Below, in pieces: positions 1 to 12,340 of a stretch of DNA of 64,000 nt. The DNA comes from Apostichopus japonicus. Taxonomy: Eukaryota; Echinodermata; Holothuroidea; Aspidochirotida; Stichopodidae. The notes beneath the pieces were generated by a model, which saw only the letters and a program-made list of their open reading frames with translations, was not told where the DNA came from and did not search any database. The stretch is from NCBI RefSeq assembly GCF_037975245.1, contig NC_092571.1:13885417-13949416 (forward strand), written 5' to 3'. A program made the position numbers and the translations under genes. The stretch's first letter is position 1; each line of letters starts with the position of its first letter.

Positions 1-273
1 CTCTAATCCTACGTGGATGACAGTTACCCATACGGAACGTTCGTATGGAGTAACTTCAACCCCACTCAGCAACGTGACACCCTTCTGCCGGGTCACGTCA
101 CTGGTAAAACGTAGATCATACGTATTACGACCCTGGAGAGCTTGTAAAGCATCAACCTCTCCAGGCACAACAACACCCTTACTCTTTGAAATACTAAGAA
201 CTTGCACCGGTGGAACCGCTTGTTCACCGGTGAAGGTCAACTTAACAATTTTGGAATCACGGCGCGATGCCAT
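1..273 (-). CDS. LINE ORF1 (gag-like), N-terminal part, cut by window edge
   Basis: An open minus-strand frame runs from the ATG at 271-273 to base 1, giving 91 codons without a stop. It begins MASRRDSKIVKLTFTGEQAV and reaches SVWVTVIHVGLE at the edge. The start followed by an RRM-like 'VTV..V' strand resembles ORF1 proteins of Tx1/L1-type LINEs, which bind the element RNA and usually end in CCHC zinc knuckles. The knuckles would lie outside the window. The frame is also open upstream to a TGA near 437, but that part has no ATG and is taken as 5' UTR. The family call is from general resemblance only. The absence of stops suggests a young copy. Confidence 0.6.
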   Translation of the reverse strand, partial: MASRRDSKIVKLTFTGEQAVPPVQVLSISKSKGVVVPGEVDALQALQGRNTYDLRFTSDVTRQKGVTLLSGVEVTPYERSVWVTVIHVGLE

Positions 274-487
274 GATACCGAAGGTGGCTAGGCCACAGAG
301 GAGTAACAAAAACAAACTAAAGACAGGTTTAAACTTAAAACGATATACGATAACTATATACAACAAACGCACACACCCGCCTGGCGGGAAGTATAGCACA
401 GTACAGTACAGTGAGGTAAGAAAGTAGCTGTATCAGATGGAGAGCGAGAGCGAGAGCGAAAAACACGTCTGCACTCCACGAAAGCCA
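1..487 (-). mobile_element. 5' end of a Tx1/L1-like LINE, continuing off the left edge
   Basis: The ORF1 start is preceded by about 210 bp containing a GCTCTC repeat (437-463 on the plus strand) and then by sequence that belongs to the duplicated Ig-cluster block. Similarity between the two copies of that block (489 onward and 60579 onward) stops abruptly at about 489. I read that point as the LINE 5' terminus. The LINE has the same orientation as the adjoining host exon. No target-site duplication can be tested because the 3' end lies outside. Confidence 0.5.
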
Positions 488-694
488 AAGTTGGTGTGCT
501 AGTTGAATTAACCCTCTCATTTCTAATAATGTCACTTTCTTCCCAACATGTGTTTTCAAGAAAAGCTGCTGCCTCACGGAGATGGTTTCTCATTTGAAAT
601 GTTCCCGTGTGCCTCGTAATTGATATCAAACTTTCAACTGGGCAAATCCATTTTGTTTTTTTAAGGAAATGGATGGTCCCTCGGTTCGTTGAAG
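488..694 (-). CDS. Putative intracellular exon of an Ig-cluster gene (function unknown)
   Basis: A minus-strand acceptor (GGGGGCAG, 695-702) opens a frame that fits the phase-1 end of the hydrophobic exon at 829-955. The frame reads ASTNRGTIHFLKKTKWICPV, then SLISITRHTGTF and HLREAAAFLEN, and remains open until the LINE junction near 488. The corresponding stretch at 60579-60800 gives a similar peptide (IPFLKKQHGF, NSLVSLTRHTGT) but is broken by a 4-base net deletion and stops. The repeat of similar peptides in two diverged copies is the main support. I recognise no domain. The exon seems to lose its natural end to the LINE. Confidence 0.35.
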
Positions 695-828
695 CTGCCC
701 CCATGTAGGAAGGTGATGTAGACCCCCACTCATTAATCAGCTGCTGTGATAACAATATTCATGTGGATCGACATCGAATTTAAACTTGTGCAAGTCTTCT
801 ACAGTTCTTGAATCGTAAGTAAACTCAC

Positions 829-955
829 CGATGTCATATCGCCGGTCCTCATGAAAGACGATGAATGCTTCAACGAGAAAATAAATAAATATCATTAATA
901 GTTCGATAAGCAGTAACATGATTAATGTTCTTCGAGATGAAACCCAATTAGATCG
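829..955 (-). CDS. Conserved hydrophobic (membrane-segment) exon, copy 1
   Basis: This 127-nt exon has acceptor TATATACAG on its upstream side and donor GTGAGT on its downstream side (823-828 on the plus strand). It encodes RSNWVSSRRTLI, then MLLLIELLMIFIYFLVEAFI and a charged tail ending HEDRRYDI. It starts in phase 0 and ends in phase 1. The 25-residue hydrophobic run with an Arg-rich N-side looks like a transmembrane segment. A homologous exon at 61044-61176 is 6 nt longer, which preserves the frame and both splice sites, so it was probably selected as coding. It may be a downstream exon of the Ig-receptor gene at 12.3 kb. However, the TM exon at 7567-7651 ends in phase 2, so at least one more exon would be needed between them. 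Confidence 0.5.
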
Positions 956-2699
956 CTGTATATATCAGTACGGAGTGCCTGTTCATTTCACCCGTTAAAT
1001 ATCATTGAATACAAAATTAATAATTGTATCTGTGACGCAGTAACGATACATACAACATGGATAGAGAAATAAAAGTCTGCTCGTTACGCAATTATTGAAC
1101 ATGTTCATGAAGTATTTGCGTGTGAGTTGCCATCGTTTTCTACTTTGAATACAAATGATATGTTTTTTAATGATTACGTTATATCATTAAGTATTTTGCT
1201 CTTATGTGGTGTGAATTATAGATGTATTCATTTCCAGTGAATAACGTGTATTTCTCACAATCAATCAAGTGAGAAGTGTTGAAGGTACCAAACGAGTGTC
1301 ACGAGGGTATTTCATGAGGGTCCCGAGAAGTGCCCTAAGAGATAGGAAACCTACAGGTAAGGGAAATTGTGATACGGAGACTAACAAATTGGAACCTCAG
1401 TAACTACCGGGTGAGCGCCACTTCTGATAGAACTGTGGTCATCTTTTGGAAAGTTCCTGATAGATGATCCTGTTTTCTACAGCATCTCTGTAAATAACGT
1501 GCCAACCGTACATCTACAAAAGAAAAAAAAATAGCCCGTGGCTGGAAAACTTAATTAGACTTTAAACAATGCGGTACATCAATAGTCGTTTAAACACCAT
1601 TATGATACAATGCATCTAGATTGACAAATACCAATCAATATCTCTAGACCGCTAATACGCTACATTATAATTATAATTTTTGAAACACAAATACCAAAAC
1701 GATACATCTAGAACCGTTGAAAGCAATGTGATGAAGAACCCAAAATCACTAATGATGATTAACCAATGCTAAAAAAACAATGTAGTTAATATTACTTAAG
1801 AAAAAATTAACATATACGATGTACCTCTTTAACACGACATCACAGTATCCCCAACACCAATAGGAATAGATCCATAACTTCTTAAACACCTAGACTATAT
1901 CTAGAATCAATAAAATGAAAACCTAATATTACAATAAGAAACCACTCAAAGGGATATGTACAGAACCGAGGAAAGAAGAATAAAAAAATAAAAAAAAGAA
2001 TCCTACGGAAAGATCAATACTTTGAAATCTCTTTCAACTTATTGGCTAGTCAGACGATGCCAAGAAACGTCTCTTAAAGCAAAATATGTTTGTGGATTTT
2101 CAGTTGGGTTTATGGTGGTTGTTAAACAGACTGGGATTGTTTTTGGTTTTGTTGACCTTTGGTCCGTGTCCGTTTTCTTTGCACGTAAAAAGCACAAAAT
2201 ATGATCACAAATGCTGAATGATGATATAAAAAATATCCTTAATTAGCAAACGATTATCTATAAAGCCTACTCAAATACTTAAAATGACATTTCCAGAACC
2301 ATGGAAACATTTACAAACCCTTAACCATAATATAGGAGAATACAGCCATAATAAACAAAAACTTGTTATCGTCAAGTGTAAGTATTCTACCATTTGGATC
2401 TGTTTTTAAAGGTATATTTATATTAAATGCTATCATTTTCCCTTCTGTGTTTATCTTGTCATGTGATATACTTAATAACTTAAGATTACTACTGGTTATA
2501 TCTTTGTCTCTTGTAATTAATGTGACCTTAAAGGGTTGTACAGAAAAAAAATCGATTATCGTTATGTATCTAACATAGTTTTAGGACTTTCAAGAATGAA
2601 TAGACGATAAACTCCTCCTTCTTCATTCAAATACAGTGTAAGACAAATTTCTTTTCATTTCTGTCAAAGCTTACAAAACTCAAAATCGTTTACATCATT

Positions 2700-2960
2700 T
2701 GCTAAGGTCATGTGTAGTATCTGTTCTTTTCCCTTTCGAGGGGAATGGTGATGCAAACCCGACGATGATCACACAGTCACAGTCTCGATGCAAGGGGACT
2801 GGGGCTGGGAGCTGATCAGTTGTTTGGTAGTTTGGTTTCGTGCCCAGATTCTTTCCTGGGCGGCTTTTCCTTAATAAAAAGCATTAAGCATACTTGACGG
2901 CCTGAACCGTTCGCCTGATGTATAATTTATACATGCATGGTCTTCACTTGACCGTCTATA
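2700..2960. other. GC-richer insertion inside the duplicated block
   Basis: This stretch has no counterpart at the matching place in the right copy. It is more GC-rich than its surroundings. It contains a short stem (GCCCAG..TTCTTTC..CTGGGC near 2849-2870) followed by CTTAATAAAAAGC, which resembles a polyadenylation signal. It could be the tail of a retroposed sequence. I cannot name the family. Confidence 0.3.
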
Positions 2961-3719
2961 CTATGGTGCTTAATATTCATTTCCTTGTTTTTTGTGACAG
3001 CATATTAATTGATATTTTAATAGGGTATACATAAGAAATTTCTCCGAACGATTAAGCGTTTTATTACAATTGTTATATTATGACTTTGAAAAGAATAGAA
3101 ATACACACACAATGCCAGCTGCGTATAATTAGAAACACTGTTCAAATCAGCATATATAAACTCTCAAGAATAGGTGTTTTCGTTTAACGAATATGACACA
3201 GAATCACTTTATACTTTCACTTATCCAGGTAACAATAGACTATTCACACTTTGTAGATTTTTACTTTCCCCTCTGTGAATAAATTTGAACAATATGAAAA
3301 ATGAACAATATTTAGAGGCTTTATTGATGCATATTTCTCACTGATCAAAGATACTAACAAAATGCATACATACACGTATCATTTGATAGGGGTTCACTAT
3401 TTATACGTATAATCTACCTTTAGTCAATGTTTCATCTGGTTTAACAGTCTATGGGAATCTTAAAATATGAAATGCTATAAGACAAGACACGATTCACTTC
3501 ATACCACTTTACAATGAATATGTTGAAAATTCTATTGCCAACGTTCACAAGGTTGTAGTCACATCCAAGAACCTTATTTGATATACTTTGAGGAAAGCGT
3601 AGTGATGACTGCTGCTTAAAGTAAACATGCACCCAATATTATGAAGCAATCGAAGCGTTTTACTATTCAATTTATATTATTGTATACTCGTAGACCCCAA
3701 TACATCCGGCAACAATATA

Positions 3720-6680
3720 AAAGATGTGCACCGTAAGGTTTTTCCTTAATGAGGATTGCTACTAAATTCAGTTCAACATATATTCAACTGTTTTTAAGCG
3801 GTTCGTTAACTTTTCGCAGACCTATTCTGCAATGTCACTTTCCAGTTAGGAGTTAAGGATTGAAAAACCCAAATTCTATATGTAAAAAGGACAATCTCCG
3901 TTTTTATTACTCTGCTTTGGTATTAGTAACTATTGAATCAATGATCCATCAGAAAAATGTACGGGCAGATATGTCACCGTTAAGGTACATGTTCGGTGAC
4001 GTTCAACTATAATCGTAGTACTAAATAATATTTACATGAAAGTAAAATATTCCACATCCCAAATATCTCACAACCGAAAACAATCTTTTCATCTGACAGT
4101 AGCTTCATTTTGTCAAACAAATCCATTCAGTGCTCTCGGGGAAAGACATTATCAGGAACATATCGACGAATTATGCAAGATTACAAAAATCTCCAACTGC
4201 TTGTACAAGCTGTATGTTACCTACCGCAGATTAATGTTGCAGTGTCGCGTTCCTGTAGAATGTTTAGGGCTGGAAATCCTCCGTGAGAGTATCTTCTTGA
4301 AATAAATAACGATTGAATCCATATCTGAAAAAGCATTCCATCGTGCACAAACGTACGGACAGATATGTCTCCGGTGTCACACAGCTCGGTAACATTCCAC
4401 TCAAATCTAAGTACATCTATATGATATTTATATGAAGAAGAAATATCAGAGAAGGCAACGTCAAATCATAAACGTCGAACGAGAACAGGTTGACCTGATA
4501 GTTGATCCATCTTTACTATAAAAATAACAATAAGTTCCCTTTGGAAAACGACGCTAGCAGGAACATTACGAAGAATAATATAGAAAATGTAAAATCACTA
4601 CATTGAACGATTTTGTTTCAATATTTATTCAACTGTCTTTAAGCTGTGCGTTAACGATGTTGCCGCAAACTCTTTTTACAATGGCCCGTTCCGTTAAATG
4701 ATTAGGATTGAACTACCCAAATTCGTTTAAATATTATCTAAGTACTATATAATATTTACATGGAGAGAGAAACTCACCTCCTACAACCAAAGAACAAACT
4801 GTTGATCTGATAGTTGGTCCTCCTTGACAATAAAACTATAAACATTTATCCGGGAAATATCGTTAGCAGGAACAAAACAAAGATTAAACCAGAAAAATGG
4901 AAATTCTGTGCATAATAAAATTTTAGTTAAATTAGAATCGAAAACAAATCATGAACTTACGATGGATAATCTCCATGTGAGTATTCTGCTTGGAAGGTGT
5001 AACGCTTGAATCTATGATACATATCCACAAACAACTGATTGTACGCAATATTACGACCAATTTTGTCTCCGCTGTGAGTCGTCCCCATGAGTTTAAACAC
5101 TTAACGAAGTACTATATAATACTTTTATGAACAGGAAATATTTGTAAAGGCATCCTATAATACACAAAATACACAGATACACAATCAGCATGCGGAACGT
5201 TTCTCTAGCAGGAGCATTACGAAGAGGAAGACAGGAAAGGTAAAATATCCATATTGATAGATTTCAGATCGATGAATCATCAAATGTGTTCATGTTGTGC
5301 GTTAGTAACAGAGAATGAATTATTTTGTCTCATTTTTTACATGACTAGGCTTGAACCACATGAACGTTTGACTGATATTCTCCGTGTGAATATTTACTTG
5401 GAATAAAGAACGATTGAAGTTATCATCCATATAGAAAGGAACATTTCATTTGTACACAAAAGTACGAACAAATATGTAGCCGCTCTGTGATATCTCTGTG
5501 ATGTTCAACTATAATCTAAGTACTATATAATATATATGGCAAATCTACATAAAGGCAAATTCTAGTTCAATCTATCTGCGACTCCTTTATACGATTGACT
5601 TTCATGGCTACCCACAAATTATTGTTGCAGTGCTGCGTTCCTGTTTAAGGTTTTGGATTGAAAAAAACATTACAGTTGGTAATATCCTTGTGAGTATATA
5701 CTTGAACAAATAAAGATTTTTATCCAGTATCCATATAGAAAAGTGTATTCCATTGTATATGTATGTAAGGACGGTTCAATTCTTGTCTGACTTTTGTGAA
5801 GAGGAAACATCAGAGAAGAGTAATGTCCTACAATCGAATAAGAACAGGTTGAACTGAAAGCTGGTAAATCTTGCCAATAAAAATATAAGTCAGGAAAACC
5901 AGTAACATGACGGAGAATGAAACAGAAAAAAGGTAATAGGTCACTAAATTTTCAAGAATTTACTTCGAAATATATTATTTCACATTTAAGCTGCGAGTTA
6001 CAGCCGTTCCTGCAGACGACTTACTTTGCAATGTCGCGTTCCAGTTAAAGGTTATGAATGAAAATACAATGAATAATCTACTTTCGTGTCTCCGATTGTA
6101 CGCAACACTACGGTCAGATTTGTATCCGGAAGTAGTCATTCCCATGAGTTTCAACACTAATCCATTGCAAGTTCTATAAAATATTTTTTATGAAAAGGAA
6201 ATACTTGAAACGGCGGAGTGACATATACAACCAAACAACATATTGTTGATATAAAGTAAAGCCATTGACAACAAGTCAAATCAACTTGCGGAAAATGTCT
6301 CTAACATGGAAGTATGGTATATAATCTCCCCTCCAAACTGCATAAAGCATCGTCGCATTGTAGGGTTGCAAATGTTCGATTGATAATCTCAGTGTAAGTA
6401 TCTACTTGAATATATGACCCATAGCGGAAAGAGCATCCTAATGTAGACAAAAGGCAGATAGATATGTTCTGGTCTGGGATATATCGGTGAAGCTCAACTC
6501 TATTTTATATACTATATAATATTTATTCGAAAAGGAATATATAGAAAAGCCAAGTTACGCAACTGAAAGATAAGCGAATAACAATATTTAGATTGGACAG
6601 TTGTTCCATCTTGACAATAGAAAATTAAAATCATTATTCTTGGAAAAATAACGCATTTACACGACAATTTCGAGGAATAA
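3720..6680. repeat. Diverged long-period tandem repeat array
   Basis: The same ordered motifs recur about every 300-500 bp with heavy divergence. One is a line resembling 'GATTGAATCCATATCTGAAAA..CATTCCAT..GTACACAAACGTACGGACAGATATGTC'. It is followed by 'CTAAGTACTATATAATATTTA.ATGAA.AGGAAATAT'. Further motifs are 'GACAATAAAAATATAA' and 'GTTAACGATGTTGCCGCAAAC'. Copies are visible near 3.93, 4.31, 4.70, 5.00, 5.40, 5.70, 6.09 and 6.40 kb. Small ATG frames in it are not conserved between units, so I do not annotate genes. Confidence 0.6.
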
Positions 6681-7566
6681 AATAGAAACTTTAATTCCGC
6701 GCTGTCAGTATATTGCTTTGTAGTTGAAATTTTGGGATTGATAAAACGAACATTTATGGAAGAATGATGGATAATCTAATGAAGTGCCCCCCCCCAATCC
6801 CCACCACTCCTCCAAATTAAGTAACGGTTTGCCCAAGAAAAAGACAATTACGACAATTTACCCACTATAATTGGACACAAACGTAACAAATTTTGGGTAA
6901 AGTAGTTTCCCAACTTTGAGACCAGGCCAACATTTTTAATTTTAAATTGAAATTAAATTTTAACAATCCTAACATATTGTTAAAAGATGTTAACATTTTC
7001 TGCCATCGTTGAGTTATTGATGTGTTAATTATATTCAACTCAACAGCTGCTTTAATCACAGATATCTATTTTATCGCATTTTATTTATAAGATATTATAT
7101 TTAAAAGATGTTAATACTATACAATATATCACTATTTAATGAAATGCAAAGAAATAATTAATGGCGTATTAACTGAAAGGTTAAATTTAAAGAAAATGAA
7201 TCAAATTCGGAATTGGAAGAAGAATGTTTTTTAGATATTTCGTTCATGGAAAAGTACGATACTTTCTTTCTCCGCATAAGTTTTTAAAAACATTTGATTC
7301 CAGTGGGAAACTCACGATGACATTAACTTACTTAACATGGGATTTGTATGTATCTCATTTTGTACCTACAGATCTGTCTATACATTTCATATTTATTCTG
7401 GATAATGAACGCCAAAATACATAAAAAAGCAATGTATCATATATTTCTATTTTAAAGGTTAATTAACGATACATATATACAAGGCCTACTATGAATGAAA
7501 TTATGTTTAGTTTCATTCATAGTTGAACTATATTTATGTCGATCTATAACGGATTTCTTTGCTTAC
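6681..7566. other. No supported feature
   Basis: This is AT-rich sequence with a short poly-C/CCCC-rich patch near 6787-6812. It lies downstream of the transmembrane exon on the minus strand and is probably intron. I see no exon with convincing splice sites. Confidence 0.5.
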
Positions 7567-7651
7567 CTGTAGACATATACGATGATTATCACAGACAGGA
7601 CGAGTACTACCGCAATTACGATCATCACTAACTTCATTATGTTGTTCGTGT
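7567..7651 (-). CDS. Transmembrane exon of the Ig-like receptor
   Basis: This 85-nt minus-strand exon lies between acceptor CATCTCTACAG and donor GTAAGC (7561-7566 on the plus strand). It encodes TNNIMKLVMIVIAVVLVLSV followed by IIIVYVY, a textbook single-pass helix. It starts by completing a split codon with AC. The two-Ig exon at 12341-13075 ends with a single G, so G+AC gives Asp and the frame joins directly. This would anchor the two Ig domains in the plasma membrane. The exon ends in phase 2, and the cytoplasmic exons were not found with certainty. The proposed intron (7652-12340) carries a LINE. Confidence 0.75.
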
Positions 7652-8640
7652 CTGTAGAGATGACTACGTAAGTGGATTAAATTCATGACATATGGTTGAA
7701 TGTTCATCGACATGACAAATTTTCTTCATAAATAATATTTGTTTGTGAAGAGTATATACTTACTTAATAAAATGAGATACATTCGATTGCTTTGCTAAGC
7801 TCTCAATGCAGTCTCAATTCAAGGATTCGTCAAACTGATTTTTTTTTTCTTTTTGCAGTAAGTAGATATATATCATCCAGTTTACTTGAATGTTTTGTAC
7901 ACTCCGCTAACATATTTATATAGGATAAGGCTCATATGATCACATTGATTATTATAGGGGTATGCTTCTTACAAATCGTATATCTACAGACAAATTGCTC
8001 CAATTTCCGACCCGTGGCTCATTTGTCATAGACGCCGACAACGTAATATGAACCATTGAATAATTAATTGACAAATTGTTACTCTCATAATTACATATAT
8101 TAAATGGTGAATCTCACAGCACCTCATATCAAATGTTACCCTGTGGTACCAATCGACCCTCCACCCACCGACCAAATGGAAACGTCGCATTTGATATTCC
8201 GTTTGCCCTTAAGTACGTCGTTCAATGTGTGATTTATGTGGTTATCGACTCTCTCTGCAATTATAATGATTGCTTAACTTTGGGACGCACCAGTTTCTGT
8301 TAATTAAAAGAGCCATTTATCCCGCAACGCTAACTGAGTTTTCTGAGAGAACAAAAGTTATTTGTCAATGGAGAATAACCACCAACCCATTAAATGTTGA
8401 AATGTTGTTTACTCACAACGCTCTTACTTGGTCAAACCATGGATTTACCTCCAAAGACAAACGAATGCGATCGATTTCAAGTGACAGATCGTCTTTTATA
8501 GTTAATTGATATGAAACGAAGATCACGTGACCAAGTTTTTTTTTCGTTATGGGCTTGTTTAAATAAGTATTAAAATGCTTTAAAATGTGTTCGAATTGTT
8601 TTAGAATTGTTAAAGTAGCTCTTGTAAACTTTATGGTTAT
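7652..8640. other. Intronic sequence without further features
   Basis: This stretch lies between the transmembrane exon and the LINE insertion, within the inferred intron. It is AT-rich, with short T-runs (7837-7852, 8535-8547). No exon, repeat or RNA gene could be supported. Confidence 0.45.
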
Positions 8641-11475
8641 GCTGATTAGAGCAGAGTGGGACTGGTCATGAGGCAGATGACTGCATCAGTAAAACTGTGG
8701 GCGGTTCTTTCTTCTTGGATATGACAGTGCCATTTGCCCAAGCAAGGTAGTTAGCTCACTGTGCGAGAAGGGAGGTCATGTTTTTGGCGCCTGCCCACTG
8801 TCATATATAGCAAGGCGAAAACGCGAGGAGCAGCAGGGGGCTAGACAGGATGAGGATGTGGAGGTCCAGGTGACCCCTGCGTGCTTTTGGCTCTTCCACA
8901 GCCTCTGTGGAAATTCCTGTTGTATCTGACCCCTTCACAAACCTGACCGATCCCCTTATGGAATGGATTGGTTTTTTGAGGTCGGGAGCCTAACCTGAAG
9001 GTTGACATCAGGTAAGGGAACAGAACCCGAAACGGTTGGAATTATCGTCATAGTCAAATGTGAGGGTGTTACATATTTCAATAGTGTAAGTATATTGATG
9101 TCGACTACGTTTGCCTTCAGGAAATCCGCATAACTGATGAGAATGCCGACTTTGTACCTATGGCTGGGGTGGTGGTCTTCATGCATCCTTTGCTACGGTC
9201 TCCCTGAATTATCCCACGTCTGAGTGGCCGTACCATTAGGATTGAGACCGATCACAAAGGTCGCTTGGTATGCGTACCGTTAAAATACCCACAAGGAAAC
9301 ATTACCTTATATGCCGTTTACTCGCTTAATCAATCTTCTCGCAGGGAGGACTTTTTGAGACCCTGTCATCCTTTTATCTGGCAGTGCACCTTTTGTCGTG
9401 GTCGGAGATTTTAATTGGGAGGCCGATACAAGGGTTGATAGGATTAATTACTCGCAATTTTCAAGTTTGCCTACCTTCATTGTCAGTTGGATAGTTTTAT
9501 ATCGTATCGTCGTTCGGTAGGTGTTTTGAGGTGCTTTAGCTCTAGAGGTCATAAATTATCTTGGGTGAGACCAAATGGGTCTGATGCTTACAGGTTTTTT
9601 TAATTGCGATATTATAAGTTGCACGTATTCCAATAATGATGTTGTGGTAGCTAAGTTTATTCTTCCATCTTCCCTGTGGTAAGGTGATTGTGAAAAGTTA
9701 ATTGTCATATCTTATGGGAAAGACAGTTTATTCATGGATAAGAATACAGGTACACGGGATGTTGTACCTTGAAGCAAGCCTTTGTCTTTAACAGGCTGGT
9801 GGGAGGATATCAAGTTGCGCATCATACGATATGCTGTGGAGTACTGTGTAGCCAAACCTCGTCGTCGGAGAGAGGATTATTCGAACCTCTGCGCAAGTGT
9901 CAAACGTGAGGTTCCCTCCATGGATGCCGCTATAAAGAAATACATTAATGCAAAATGACATTAAGCGCGTGGAAGCGGAGGATCAACCATCACTTATTTT
10001 TTACCGAACAGCTCAGAGGTCGTCTCTTCACAAACGTGTTTCAGCTGTCTGTAATACGAGTAGGAAAACCTTTCGTGAATGTCAATGGTCAACTGGGTGC
10101 TTACTTTACGACAGCCGAACTTGGATGGCGTTGTCAAAAATAAAGAATGGCAAACCTCCTGGATTGGATGGGCAACATGGGTAATTTTACCGATCATTAT
10201 TGTCGATCATCGCATCGAATATTAAGACTGTCTTTGGCAGCGCCTTCGAAATCCGAGTACTCGAGTACTTCATCAAAATTATCATACTTGGATTTCTATT
10301 TCATACACCAGAAGTTTACGTTTTAATATTAATAACAGGCACTGTGCGTATTCCATTTGTGTGGGGAGGTGGGTCCGTCAAGGATGCCCTTTTTTCCAAC
10401 TGCTTTTTGTTTAGTTAGTAAGACAATCTCACATATGTTTAATGAAGATGTGCTATTCATTCCTTTTGTATTGCCGGGTGATAAGAGAGTCAAATGCGTG
10501 CAATACGCAGATGATGTGAAATGTACGTTTTCAAGTTTGCCCTCTTCCAATGCCCTGTCTGAAAACCTGATGGTGTTTCAGCAAACTACCGGGGCAAAGG
10601 ACCTTCGTCTTGGTAGCTGGCGATTCGGGCCTCTGCCTTTCAGAGCGTTATGGTCGGATTATAATATCAAAACCAATGGTTCGGCTGTGAGGTTTGGGTA
10701 TAGTTCATTTGCCTAACAAACTCGTATATGGTTACTTAATGCCATGTGTGGATTTGTCTCGGCCTTCTAATATTCAGAAGGTCATATTTGAGCATTAAAC
10801 CGAGCTGTCTGTACAGAATCGTCATTCTACAAATGTATGGCGATCTATTTATCCAAGGTTACATAATGCTAGGCTTCGTGACCTAGGTTGTGGACTGGTA
10901 CTTGGGGCCCTGGTCAGCAACTTACCACTGGCGCCTGGGTGACAAATTATGCCAGAGAAACTGCTGCAATAGCCTTAAAAGCATTGTACATGTGTTTTGG
11001 ACTGTGACTTTGTTTTTCGACTGTGGGAGTGGGTTTCAGGGACAGAATTACTGGTGACCGTTCACGGTCTGTGGGGCATAGTTTTTGTATTACACGGGAT
11101 TGATCCCCGAATTGTCCTCTGACTGTGATTCGTATTTTCTGTTTTGTACCGCTTCAAATTATAAACATGTATGACGTAATAGATCAAAATAGTGTTTGTG
11201 AGACGGTCGATCAGTGGGATCTGATTCTTGCAGCAGTGAAAAGTGATCAAAATACAGGCCGATTTTCACCGCCTGTCGAGACCTCTTTCTAAAGCCGTTG
11301 GTGTTCGGGTTTGAGGGAACGTTAGGCCTGCGGGGGCCGTTTGTAGAGGTTTCGTGTTTAGTTCGGATGGGGGACTGGGATGGTTCAGGTGAGTGTGTGG
11401 TAATTGTTCGTTGCTGATTGTTTTATTTCTGTGCGGGAAAGGGTTTGGTTTCTGGGCGGAGCACGTAAAAAACAC
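8640..11475 (+). mobile_element. Decayed Tx1/L1-like LINE with internal RT deletion
   Basis: In order on the plus strand there is an ORF1 zinc-knuckle-like remnant (LCEKGGHVFGACPLSYSK, about 8757-8815), an AP-endonuclease domain, an ORF2 linker, broken reverse transcriptase and a 3' tail. The tail ends near 11475 and resembles the tail at 58.98-59.09 kb. The frame shifts repeatedly. Between about 10240 and 10350 the RT fingers and first palm motifs are missing, so the copy is internally deleted. It sits antisense in the intron between the Ig exon and the TM exon. Confidence 0.75.
9160..11110 (+). pseudogene. LINE ORF2 (endonuclease and reverse transcriptase), broken
   Basis: Readable endonuclease pieces are GRTIRIETDHKGRLVCVPLK, NITLYAVYSLNQSSRREDFL, then FVVVGDFNWEADTRVDR near 9395-9443 (the GDFN motif) and WVRPNGSDAYRF near 9560. 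A linker WWEDIKLRIIRYAVEYCVAK follows near 9799. The RT begins NGKPPGLDG at about 10147, jumps to the F-YADD box in KRVKCVQYADDVKC (10483-10524), and is followed by AKDLRLGSWRFG. The C-terminal part near 10.99 kb has a HVFW.. cysteine-rich trace. These parts match the usual order in L1/Tx1 LINEs. Several frameshifts and the RT deletion make it inactive. Confidence 0.75.
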
Positions 11476-12340
11476 ATCTAAAGTAAGGCTTAGTAGTACT
11501 AAGACGTTGGTCAACATATTGGTTACAATAAGTACCTTGAACACGAATTGAATATACTTAGGAATAGTCACGGGTGCTTGAATGTGTAAATATCGTACTG
11601 AGATGAGCTAATGGATATGTGCATAAACATAATGTCATCTTATCCCCGTTCACGAGAATGGTTATATGAATGGTTTTGTATCAGTGTTTATTGCGGCAAA
11701 CGGCCAAAATCGTTTCCATATTCCCCTTGTCACTTGTGCACACCGATACACCAATTTGCAAAACATCACAGGTGTAAATCGTAAATTTTAGAATCCGTCT
11801 CTCGTCATTGGTAATTGGAACAGTGTTACATAAAATGTTTATCTATGTTGGACGATTTGAATGAATTAAAAAGCGTTGATGTGGATTGTGTTCTAAGTAA
11901 CCGCTGAACCGTGAGCTCTGTATGGATGGTGTAAAATAATAAGTGTTTTATTGGATTTGCTACTTGTTTGGGTGGTTGGTTGTTTGATTAGTTGGTTGAT
12001 TGATTGTATTGACTTATAATTAGCAACTTATTCATCTGAACAAACTCATAAAACATGTTATGTTTATAAGCGTTCATGCAAAGCTGAGGATAATACAATA
12101 GATAATACAATACAAAGAACTATCCAAGAATTATTAAAACGGTATAATGAACTAATCTAAGTAGTGTTATAGCTGATAAGAAAATTATTTCTTTGCTCAG
12201 AACACAAAACTACACTTTAACCCCAATGGCTCTGTTTCATCACTAGAGTATCACTAATAGCAAAACGATACTTGAAGAAACGCTAAAATATATTCTCTTC
12301 TGTCAGTCTTGGGGACGAGATATGACATCCTTTGACTTAC
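11476..12340. other. Intronic sequence, no supported feature
   Basis: This interval lies between the LINE 3' tail and the Ig exon, inside the inferred intron. It contains a (TTGGTTGATTGA)-like patch near 11970-12005. No gene or RNA was recognised. Confidence 0.45.

Larger units (their letters stand above)
489..3400. repeat. Duplicated segment, left copy (paired with 60579-64000)
   Basis: Many stretches match the right end of the window in the same orientation. Examples are CTTCAACGAGA.. near 869 and 61084, TGACAAATACCAATCAAT near 1621 and 62571, and TTTACAAACCCTTAA near 2309 and 63123. The offset varies from about 60.2 to 61.1 kb because of insertions. One insertion of about 0.8 kb lies in the right copy near 61.4-62.3 kb. 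Another insertion lies in the left copy near 2.5-3.18 kb. Both copies hold the hydrophobic exon. Outside the exon I see no other gene here. Confidence 0.8.
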
